Below are positions 52,551-59,689 of a DNA stretch of 64,000 nucleotides, one piece after another (the stretch's first letter is position 1; each line of letters starts with the position of its first letter). The notes beneath the pieces were generated by a model. It was not told the origin of the DNA. It did not search any database and worked only from the letters and a program-made list of their open reading frames with translations. The stretch lies in the NCBI RefSeq assembly GCF_000829695.1, contig NZ_BBNN01000034.1:24329-88328 (forward strand), read 5' to 3'. The translations under genes were made by a program, and so were the position numbers. Source of the DNA: Streptomyces sp. NBRC 110035 (GTDB lineage Bacteria > Actinomycetota > Actinomycetes > Streptomycetales > Streptomycetaceae).

Positions 52551-53129
52551 ATGACCGAGGTGTCCTCGCTCACAGGGCGGCTGCTCGTGGCCACGCCCGC
52601 CCTGGCGGACCCGAACTTCGACCGCGCGGTCGTGCTCCTCCTCGACCACGACGAGGAGGGGTCCCTCGGCATCGTGCTCAACCGCCCGACCCCGGTGGAC
52701 GTGGGCGACATCCTGGAGGGCTGGGCGGACCTGGCCGGCGAACCCGGGGTCGTCTTCCAGGGCGGCCCGGTGTCGCTGGACTCGGCCCTCGGCGTCGCCG
52801 TCGTCCCCGGCGGGGCCGGGGCGGGCACCACGGCCGCGCCGCTGGGCTGGCGCCAGGTCCACGGCGCGATCGGACTGGTCGACCTGGAGGCGCCGCCGGA
52901 GCTGCTCGCCGCCGCCCTCGGCTCGCTGCGCATCTTCGCCGGATACGCGGGCTGGGGCCCCGGCCAACTGGAGGACGAACTGGTGGAAGGCGCCTGGTAC
53001 GTCGTCGAGTCGGAGCCCGGCGACGTCTCGTCCCCGGTGCCCGAGCGGCTCTGGCGCGAGGTGCTGCGCCGCCAGCGGGGCGACCTGGCGATGGTGGCCA
53101 CGTATCCGGACGACCCTTCGCTCAACTGA
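52551..53129 (+). CDS. YqgE/AlgH-family protein
   Basis: This 192-residue protein of the UPF0301 (YqgE/AlgH) family has the family beginning LTGRLLVATPALADPNFDRAV, the central LGIVLNRPTPVDVGD and the FAGYAGWGPGQLEDEL motif. The biochemical function of the family is not established, although AlgH was linked to alginate regulation in Pseudomonas. ATG 52551 (MTEVSS) was chosen; ATG 52542 three codons upstream is equally possible. The ggaggggg ribosome site lies 17-24 bases before 52551, which slightly favours the earlier codon. Confidence 0.88.
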   Translation: MTEVSSLTGRLLVATPALADPNFDRAVVLLLDHDEEGSLGIVLNRPTPVDVGDILEGWADLAGEPGVVFQGGPVSLDSALGVAVVPGGAGAGTTAAPLGWRQVHGAIGLVDLEAPPELLAAALGSLRIFAGYAGWGPGQLEDELVEGAWYVVESEPGDVSSPVPERLWREVLRRQRGDLAMVATYPDDPSLN

Positions 53130-53158
53130 GCCGTGTGAGCTTCAGTACTCTTGGTTTC

Positions 53159-53455
53159 ATGAGCACTCTTGAGCCCGAGCGCGGGACTGGTACGGGGACC
53201 CTCGTAGAGCCGACGCCGCAGACCTCCCACGGTGACGGCGACCACGAGCGCTACGCCCACTACGTCCAGAAGGACAAGATCATGGCGAGCGCTCTCGACG
53301 GCACGCCCGTCGTGGCGCTGTGCGGCAAGGTGTGGGTGCCCGGCCGTGACCCGAAGAAGTACCCCGTCTGCCCCATGTGCAAGGAGATCTACGAGTCCAT
53401 GAGCGGCGGCGACGACGACAAGGGCAAGGGCGGCAAGGGCAAGGGCGGCAAGTAG
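53159..53455 (+). CDS. DUF3039-family zinc-site protein
   Basis: This 98-residue protein of an actinobacteria-specific family (DUF3039) has a conserved HYVQKDKIMASA segment and probable zinc ligands in ALCGKVWVPGRDPKKYPVCP plus the following CPMC-type pair. A Lys/Gly-rich tail (DDDKGKGGKGKGGK) ends it. Its function is unknown. No ribosome site precedes ATG 53159, and a TACTCT box about 8 bp upstream suggests a leaderless transcript. Confidence 0.82.
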   Translation: MSTLEPERGTGTGTLVEPTPQTSHGDGDHERYAHYVQKDKIMASALDGTPVVALCGKVWVPGRDPKKYPVCPMCKEIYESMSGGDDDKGKGGKGKGGK

Positions 53456-53469
53456 CCGCGCCGGGCTCC

Positions 53470-53503
53470 GGCCCCCGGGTGCGTGGTGTACGCCCTGGGG
53501 GCC
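53470..53503 (+). terminator. Hairpin after the DUF3039 gene
   Basis: A 10-bp stem with one G-T wobble (GGCCCCCGGG with 53494-53503) lies 14 bp after the stop codon. Confidence 0.55.
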
Positions 53504-53548
53504 TTCGTGCTGCCCGCGCGTCGCACGGAGTGCGTCGGTCGGTCACAG

Positions 53549-53593
53549 AGTGGTGGCGACCTCTTGTGGGCTCGTTCACCTAGTCCCTAGCCT
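53549..53593 (+). promoter_or_regulatory. DasR-like site and promoter of the sugar/hexosaminidase operon
   Basis: AGTGGTGGCGACCTCT at 53549-53564 matches 12 of 16 positions of the DasR-responsive-element consensus as I recall it (A-G/C-TGGTCTAGACCA-G/C-T). It abuts a fair promoter, TTGTGG (53564-53569) and TAGCCT (53588-53593), separated by 18 bp. DasR represses chitin and GlcNAc uptake genes until GlcN-6-phosphate accumulates. The operon's hexosaminidase makes this a sensible target. Confidence 0.5.
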
Positions 53594-53661
53594 CCGGTGT
53601 TGTTGTGCACGGCGAAACCAGCGTTGCGCATGTTGCAGCGCTTCATCGGAGGAAGCCGTCC

Positions 53662-54954
53662 ATGAAGCTGTCCGTCCGCCTGGTCGCCCTCGCGGCCGTC
53701 ATCGCCACCGCCGCCTGCGCGCCCCGGACTTCCGGGGATTCCTCCTCCGGCCAGGACGAGAGGACCGGGCCCTTACGCGTCTGGCTCTTCCAGGAGGTGA
53801 ACAACGCACCCAAGGAAAAGGTCGTCGAGTCCGTCGTCGCCGGATTCGAGAAGGCGCACGACGGCACCGAGGTCACCGTGGAGTACATCCCGGTCGAGAC
53901 CCGCGCCGAGCGCATCAAGGCCGCCTTCAACGACCCGAAGTCCGCGCCCGACCTCGTCGAGTACGGCAACACGGACACCGCCGGCTACGTGAAGGACGGC
54001 GGACTCGCGGACGTCACCGAGGAGTTCGGTGACTGGGACGAGGCCGAGGACACCGACCCGACCGCCCGGCAGTCGGTCACCGTCGGCGGCAGGGTCTACG
54101 GCGCGCCGTACTTCGTGGGCGTGCGCGCCCTCTACTACCGCACCGACGTCTTCGACGAACTCGGCCTCGAACCCCCCGCCTCGCAGGCCGAACTGATCTC
54201 CACCGCACAGGAGATCCGCGCCGCGAAGCCGGACCTGTACGGCATCGCCGTCGGCGGTGCCTACACCTACGGCGCGATGCCCTTCATCTGGGCCCACGGC
54301 GGCGAACTCGCCACCGGCAAGGGCGGCTCGTACGCCTCCGCGATCGACACCCCCGCCGCCCGCAAGGGCATCGAGGCGTACACCTCCCTCTTCGGCGACG
54401 ACAACTGCCCGGCCGCCAAGTGCGCCGGCATGGGCGGCAACGACACGGTGACCGCCTTCGCCTCGGGCAAGGCCGCCATGGCGATCGGCGGCGACTTCAG
54501 CCACGCGGCGATCGAGGCCGGGGCCGTGAAGGGCAAGTACGCCGTCGTGCCGCTGCCGGGCGTGGAGCCCGGTTCCATCGCCCCCGCTTTCGCGGGCGGG
54601 AACAACCTCGGTGTCCTGAAGTCGACCTCGCACCGCACCCTCGCCGTCGACCTGATGCGGCGGCTCGCCTCGAAGAAGACGCAGGGCGAACTGTTCGACG
54701 CGATGGGCTTCCTGCCGACCTTCTCGGACGTGCGCCGGCAGGCGGCCGCCGAGGAGCCGTTCCTGAAACCGTTCGTGGAGACCCTCGAGGCCGGCACCGA
54801 GTTCGTGCCGGCCTCGCCCGCCTGGGCGCAGATCGACGCCTCGCTGGTACTGCCGACCATGTTCCAGGAGGTCGTCAGCGGCAAGAAGGACGTGGACGCC
54901 GCCGCGGAGAGCGCGGAGAAGAAGATGAACGAGGCGTTCGGCTCCGCCGGATGA
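53662..54954 (+). CDS. Sugar ABC transporter solute-binding lipoprotein
   Basis: This 430-residue lipoprotein has a short signal peptide with lipobox ATAAC (C19) and a family-1 binding fold (APYFVGVRALYYRTDVFDELG; FIWAHGGELATG; GGDFSHAAIEAG). It is first of a four-gene operon with two permeases and a GH20 hexosaminidase, so a chito-oligosaccharide or other amino-sugar glycan is the likely ligand. ATG 53662 has GGAGGAAG upstream. Its stop overlaps the first permease start (ATGA). There is no ATPase gene, so MsiK is the expected partner. Confidence 0.9.
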   Translation: MKLSVRLVALAAVIATAACAPRTSGDSSSGQDERTGPLRVWLFQEVNNAPKEKVVESVVAGFEKAHDGTEVTVEYIPVETRAERIKAAFNDPKSAPDLVEYGNTDTAGYVKDGGLADVTEEFGDWDEAEDTDPTARQSVTVGGRVYGAPYFVGVRALYYRTDVFDELGLEPPASQAELISTAQEIRAAKPDLYGIAVGGAYTYGAMPFIWAHGGELATGKGGSYASAIDTPAARKGIEAYTSLFGDDNCPAAKCAGMGGNDTVTAFASGKAAMAIGGDFSHAAIEAGAVKGKYAVVPLPGVEPGSIAPAFAGGNNLGVLKSTSHRTLAVDLMRRLASKKTQGELFDAMGFLPTFSDVRRQAAAEEPFLKPFVETLEAGTEFVPASPAWAQIDASLVLPTMFQEVVSGKKDVDAAAESAEKKMNEAFGSAG

Positions 54955-55936
54955 CCGCGCCCGGCAGCTCGGGGGGCGTGGACCGTGTACGGCTGCCGGC
55001 GGTTCGTGGCCGGCCGCGCCCACGCGACGGCAGCCGCACGTCCGGCACGGCCCCGCGCCCCGCCGGGCGCTCCGGCACCCCCTGGCTCCATCTCGCCCCC
55101 GCCCTCGTCGTCCTCGGCGGGCTGCTCGCCTACCCCGTCTACCAACTCGGCCTGATCTCGCTCTTCCACTACACCCAGGCCCAGGTCAGCGGCGGCGAAC
55201 CGACCACCTTCCAGGGCCTGGGCAACTACGGCGAACTCTTCGCCGACGAGCAGTTCTGGCAGGTGCTGCTCACCACCGTCCTGTTCGCGGCGGCCTGCGT
55301 GGCCTCCACCCTGGCCGTGGGCTGCGCGCTCGCCGTGCTCCTCACCCGGGTGCGCGCCGTGCCCCGGCTCGCGCTGATGCTGGCCGCGCTCGGCGCCTGG
55401 GCGACCCCGGCCGTCACCGGCTCCACGGTGTGGCTGCTCCTCTTCGACGCCGACTTCGGTCCGGTGAACCGGATCCTCGGTCTCGGTGACCATTTCTGGA
55501 CGTACGGGAGGTACAGCGCCTTCTCCCTCGTCCTGCTCGAGGTCGTCTGGTGCTCCTTCCCGTTCGTGATGGTCACCGTCCACGCCGGTATCCGCGCCGT
55601 GCCCGCGGAGGTGCTGGAGGCCGCCGCCCTGGACGGCGCCTCGCAGTGGCGTGTCTGGCGCTCGGTGCTCGCCCCGATGCTCCGGCCGATCCTGGTCGTC
55701 GTCACCATCCAGTCGGTGATCTGGGACTTCAAGGTCTTCACCCAGATCTACGTCATGACCGGCGGGGGCGGCATCGCCGGCCAGAACCTGGTCCTCAACG
55801 TCTACGCGTACCAGAAGGCGTTCGCGTCCTCGCAGTACGGCCTCGGTGTCGCGATCGGCGTGGTGATGCTGCTGATCCTGCTCGCCGTCACGCTGGTGTA
55901 TCTGCGACTGCTGCGCCGCCGGGGGAGGAACTGTGA
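54951..55936 (+). CDS. Sugar ABC transporter permease, MalF type, with frame anomaly at its end
   Basis: This CUT1 permease has about six helices and an EAA loop (PAEVLEAAALDGASQWRVW) in its C-terminal third. The frame from ATG 54951 is typical up to LRLLRRRG near 55925 but then has no stop for another 880 bp, running through the next gene in a foreign frame to 56816. One additional G in the G5 run at 55921-55925 would give RRRGEEL and a stop at 55934-55936, overlapping the next start in the normal GTGA manner. I therefore annotate the end at 55936 and suspect a one-base deletion, either an error or a real mutation. Confidence 0.8.
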
Positions 55937-56811
55937 CGCGCGTGAGCCGGGACGGGGTGCGCCGGGTGGATCCTGTGCGCGGGTTCGTACGGCGTCCGTG
56001 GCGACTGGCCGCCGGGGCGACCGCGCTGGCGGTCGCCGTGGTGGTGGCCTTCCCGCTGTACTGGATGGTGCTCAGCGCCTTCAAACCGGCCGGCGAGATC
56101 GAGTCGGACCGGCCGCGGCCGTGGACCCCGGCCCCCACGCTGGATTCCTTCCGGAGTGTGTTCGGGCAGGAGGAATTCGGCCGGTACTTCCTCAACAGCG
56201 TGGTCGTCGCGGTCGCCGTGGTGCTCGCCTCCGCGCTGATCGCCTTTCTCGCGGCGACCGCCGTCACACGATTCCGGTTCCGTATGCGGACCACCCTGCT
56301 GATCATGTTTCTGGTGGCCCAGATGGTGCCCGTGGAAGCGCTGACGATCCCGCTGTTCTTCCTCATGCGGGACGCGGGCCAACTGAACACGCTGTGGTCG
56401 CTGATCCTGCCGCACACCGCGTTCTCGCTGCCGTTCGCGATCTGGATGCTGCGGGGTTTCGTGAAAGCCGTTCCCGACGCGCTGGAGGAGGCCGCCTGCC
56501 TCGACGGCGCGCGCCGCGCGCGGTTCCTGTGGCAGATCCTTTTCCCGCTCGTTCTGCCGGGGCTGGTGGCCACCAGCGTGTTTTCCTTCCTCTCCGCCTG
56601 GAACGACTTCCTGTTCGCCAAGTCCTTCATCATCAGCGACACCTCGCAGTCGGCACTCCCGATGGCCCTGCTGGTCTTCTACAAGCCGGACGATCCCGAC
56701 TGGGGCGGCGTGATGGCGGCGTCCACGGTGATGACGGTTCCGGTACTGGTCTTCTTCGTACTCGTACAGCGGCGCCTGGTCTCCGGCCTGGGCGGCGCGG
56801 TGAAGGACTGA
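55933..56811 (+). CDS. Sugar ABC transporter permease, MalG type
   Basis: This 292-residue second permease of the importer has six helices and an EAA loop AVPDALEEAACLDGARRARF. GTG 55933 has GGGGGAGGAA directly upstream and would normally be coupled to the preceding gene through a GTGA overlap. It ends 1 bp before the hexosaminidase start codon, so the products are made together. The substrate is inferred to be an amino-sugar oligosaccharide from the enzyme that follows. Confidence 0.9.
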   Translation: MTRVSRDGVRRVDPVRGFVRRPWRLAAGATALAVAVVVAFPLYWMVLSAFKPAGEIESDRPRPWTPAPTLDSFRSVFGQEEFGRYFLNSVVVAVAVVLASALIAFLAATAVTRFRFRMRTTLLIMFLVAQMVPVEALTIPLFFLMRDAGQLNTLWSLILPHTAFSLPFAIWMLRGFVKAVPDALEEAACLDGARRARFLWQILFPLVLPGLVATSVFSFLSAWNDFLFAKSFIISDTSQSALPMALLVFYKPDDPDWGGVMAASTVMTVPVLVFFVLVQRRLVSGLGGAVKD

Positions 56812-56812
56812 C

Positions 56813-58492
56813 ATGACAGCACCGACGGAACTGATTCCCGCACCGCGCAGCGTCGTCGCCGGGTCGGGCGAAGTGCGGCTGACGGCGGACTCCCGGCTCT
56901 GTGCCGGCACTGCGACGGAGGGCGTCGGACACTGGCTGCGCACCGTGCTCCGGCAGGCCACCGGCCTGCCGCTGCGCGAGGGACGGGAGCCCGACGACAC
57001 CGGCGGCGACGGTATCCGGCTCCGGCTCGGCTCCGGGCTCGGCCCCGAGGAGTACCGCCTCGTCAGCGACCGGAACGGCGTCCTGATCGAGGGGGGCGGC
57101 GCGGCCGGTGTCTTCTGGGGTGCCCAGACGCTGCGGCAGCTCCTCGGCCCCGACGCGTACCGCAGGGCTCCGCTCGCCCGCGACCGGGTCCGGGCCGTGC
57201 CGCACGTCACCATCGAGGACGCCCCCCGCTTCCGCTGGCGCGGCCTCATGCTCGACGTCGCCCGGCACTTCACGCCCAAGGAAGGCGTGCTGCGCCACCT
57301 CGACCTGATGGCCGCGCACAAACTCAACGTCCTGCACCTCCACCTGACGGACGACCAGGGATGGCGCATCGAGATCGAACGGTACCCGCGGCTGACGGAG
57401 GTGGGTTCCTGGCGGACCCGGACGAAAACCGGCCACCGCGCCTCGCCCCTGTGGGACGACACACCGCACGGCGGCCACTACACGCGGGACGACATCCGGG
57501 AGATCGTCGCCTACGCGGCCGAGCGGCATATCGCCGTCGTTCCCGAGATCGACGTGCCCGGCCACTCGCAGGCCGCCATCGCCGCGTATCCGGAACTCGG
57601 CAACACCGATGTCGTCGACACCTCCTCGCTGACAGTCTGGGACACCTGGGGGATCAGCCCGAACGTACTCGCCCCCACCGACACCACCCTGCGCTTCTAC
57701 GAAGGGGTCCTCGAGGAAGTCCTGGAGCTGTTCCCCGCCGACGCCGCGGGTCCCGCCGCGTATGCGCCGTCCCCCTCGTTCTCGTCGTTCGTCCACATCG
57801 GCGGCGACGAATGCCCGAAGGACCAGTGGCGTGCCTCGGAGGCCGCGCAGAAACGGATCGCCGCTCTCTCACTGGCCGACGAGGACGCCCTCCAGCCCTG
57901 GTTCATCGGGCACTTCGCCGGCTGGCTCGCCGCGCGCGGGCGCCGGCTGATCGGCTGGGACGAGATCCTCCAGGGCGGCCTGCCCCCGGGCGCCGCCGTG
58001 TCCTCCTGGCGCGGCTACGCCGGCGGGGCCGCCGCCGCCCGCGCGGGACACGACGTGGTCATGTGCCCCGAGCAGCACGTGTACCTGGACCACCGTCAGG
58101 ACGCGGGCCCCGAGGAGCCGGTGCCGATCGGGTACGTGCGCACCCTGGAGGACGTCTACCGGTTCGAGCCCGTACCGGCGGACCTCACGCCCGAGGAGAC
58201 CGGGCGGGTGCTCGGCACCCAGGCCAACGCCTGGTCCGAGGTGACCGAGAACCAGGCGCGGGTGGACTACCAGGTCTTCCCCCGGCTCGTGGCCCTCGCC
58301 GAGGTCGCCTGGAGCCCGCTGCCCGCGCCCGCGCAGCGGGACTTCGCCGACTTCGAGCGCCGGATGACCGCCCACTACCGGCGGCTCGACGCCCTCGGCG
58401 TCGCCTACCGCCCGCCCACCGGCCCGCTGCCCTGGCAGCGGCGCCCCGGCGTGCTGGGCCGCCCCCTCGACGGCGTACCCCCGAACCGGTAG
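56813..58492 (+). CDS. Beta-N-acetylhexosaminidase, GH20
   Basis: This 559-residue GH20 enzyme releases terminal beta-linked GlcNAc/GalNAc by substrate-assisted catalysis. It has the small N-terminal GH20b domain (about 1-130) and the catalytic barrel with FRWRGLMLDVARHF, HLHLTDDQGWRIEI, VPEIDVPGHS, and the catalytic Asp-Glu pair in HIGGDEC near residues 331-332. No signal peptide is seen at ATG 56813 (MTAPTELIPAPRSV), so it should act in the cytoplasm on oligosaccharides brought in by the upstream transporter, such as chitobiose. It is the last gene of the operon. Confidence 0.94.
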   Translation: MTAPTELIPAPRSVVAGSGEVRLTADSRLCAGTATEGVGHWLRTVLRQATGLPLREGREPDDTGGDGIRLRLGSGLGPEEYRLVSDRNGVLIEGGGAAGVFWGAQTLRQLLGPDAYRRAPLARDRVRAVPHVTIEDAPRFRWRGLMLDVARHFTPKEGVLRHLDLMAAHKLNVLHLHLTDDQGWRIEIERYPRLTEVGSWRTRTKTGHRASPLWDDTPHGGHYTRDDIREIVAYAAERHIAVVPEIDVPGHSQAAIAAYPELGNTDVVDTSSLTVWDTWGISPNVLAPTDTTLRFYEGVLEEVLELFPADAAGPAAYAPSPSFSSFVHIGGDECPKDQWRASEAAQKRIAALSLADEDALQPWFIGHFAGWLAARGRRLIGWDEILQGGLPPGAAVSSWRGYAGGAAAARAGHDVVMCPEQHVYLDHRQDAGPEEPVPIGYVRTLEDVYRFEPVPADLTPEETGRVLGTQANAWSEVTENQARVDYQVFPRLVALAEVAWSPLPAPAQRDFADFERRMTAHYRRLDALGVAYRPPTGPLPWQRRPGVLGRPLDGVPPNR

Positions 58493-58795
58493 CGGGTACC
58501 GGGCCGGTGACGCGCACCCCGGCCGGAACCGGCCATGCGCGGAAGTCCACCCCCTGGTGAACAGGTCGTGCGAAAAGGGTGCAAGTGCCACTGAACCGTT
58601 CTCATTCGATCGCACGGGCGATGGTGTGCGAAAACGGTCCAATTGGGCTGTGAGGTGGGTGAACGTCTCCTAGTGGACCCCTGTCCTCGGTGCTCGCGAA
58701 GATGTGCCAGAGTTGCCACGTCCGCCCTGTCAGGTCGTACCGTACGGCTGCAACAGGTGGGGCCAGGTGGGGTCGCGGGAAGGGGCTAGTCGGTT
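58493..58795. other. 303-bp gap before the molybdenum hydroxylase genes
   Basis: No gene is seen. The middle (about 58560-58700) is relatively AT-rich (cattcgatcgcacgggcgatggtgtgcgaaaacggtccaattgg) and repeats gtgcgaaaa(g/c)gg at 58568 and 58627. It is a reasonable place for the promoter of the following operon. A regulator site is possible but unproven. Confidence 0.35.
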
Positions 58796-59689
58796 TTGAG
58801 CACGCACGCACCGCAGGCGGCGCAGTCCGTGACGCTGCCCACGACGCTGGACGAGGCCGTGGCGGCGCTGACAGCCGTGCCCGCCGCCGTGCCCGTCGCG
58901 GGCGGCACCGATCTGATGGCCGCCGTCAACTCCGGGCAGCTCAGGCCGACGGCACTGGTCGGCCTCGGCAGGATCAGCGAGATACGCGGCTGGCAGTACC
59001 AGGACGGCCACGCGCTGCTCGGCGCCGGCCTCACCCACGCCCGTATGGGCCGCCCCGACTTCGCCGCCCTCATCCCGGCGCTCGCCGCCTCCGCGCGGGC
59101 CGCCGGACCGCCGCACATCCGCAACGCGGGCACCCTGGGCGGCAACATCGCCTCCGCCGCCCCGACCGGGGACGCGCTGCCCGTGCTGGCCGCGCTCGAG
59201 GCGACCCTGATCATCGCGGGCCGGGGCGGGGCCCGCCGGGAGATCCCGGTGTCGCACCTGCTGGCCGGGATGGACATGCTGCGCGCCGGTGAACTCATCG
59301 GCTACGTGCGCGTGCCGCTGCTGCACGCCCCGCAGGTCTTCCTGAAGGCCACCGGCCGCACCGGCCCCGGCCGCGCGGTCGCCTCCGTCGCCCTGGTCCT
59401 CGACCCCGCCCGGCGCGGTGTCCGCTGCGCGGTCGGCGCCATAGCGCCGATGGCGCTGCGGCCCCTGGAGGCCGAGCAGTGGGTCGCCCAGCTCATCGAC
59501 TGGGACAACAACCGCGCGCTCGTGCCGGAGGCGCTGAAGGCGTTCGGGGAGTACGTCGCCGCGGCCTGCATCCCCGATCCGGTACCCGACGAGGACGGCT
59601 CCGTCCCGTCGCTGCCGCCCGCGGTACTGCACCTGCGGCGCACCGTCGCCGCACTGGCCCGACGAGCACTGGGGAGGGCGCTGTCGTGA
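58796..59689 (+). CDS. Molybdenum hydroxylase FAD-binding subunit (XdhB/CoxM type)
   Basis: This 297-residue FAD-binding subunit belongs to the xanthine-dehydrogenase/CO-dehydrogenase family and passes electrons between the Fe-S subunit and FAD. It has the two FAD motifs PVAGGTDLMAAVNSG near residue 33 and IRNAGTLGGNIASAAPTGD near 104, then the C-terminal domain. The start is TTG at 58796 with GGGAAGGGG about ten bases upstream; no ATG/GTG fits the family's beginning. Its stop overlaps the next gene's GTG. The FAD, Fe-S, Mo gene order is that of cox/xdh operons. Confidence 0.9.
   Translation: MSTHAPQAAQSVTLPTTLDEAVAALTAVPAAVPVAGGTDLMAAVNSGQLRPTALVGLGRISEIRGWQYQDGHALLGAGLTHARMGRPDFAALIPALAASARAAGPPHIRNAGTLGGNIASAAPTGDALPVLAALEATLIIAGRGGARREIPVSHLLAGMDMLRAGELIGYVRVPLLHAPQVFLKATGRTGPGRAVASVALVLDPARRGVRCAVGAIAPMALRPLEAEQWVAQLIDWDNNRALVPEALKAFGEYVAAACIPDPVPDEDGSVPSLPPAVLHLRRTVAALARRALGRALS

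Noticed and set aside
54420..56816. A 798-residue fused protein spanning both sugar permease genes
   Set aside because: The portion before 54951 is the binding-protein gene in another frame, and the portion after 55925 is permease 2 in a foreign frame. Only the middle is a real permease, so a frameshift is the better explanation.
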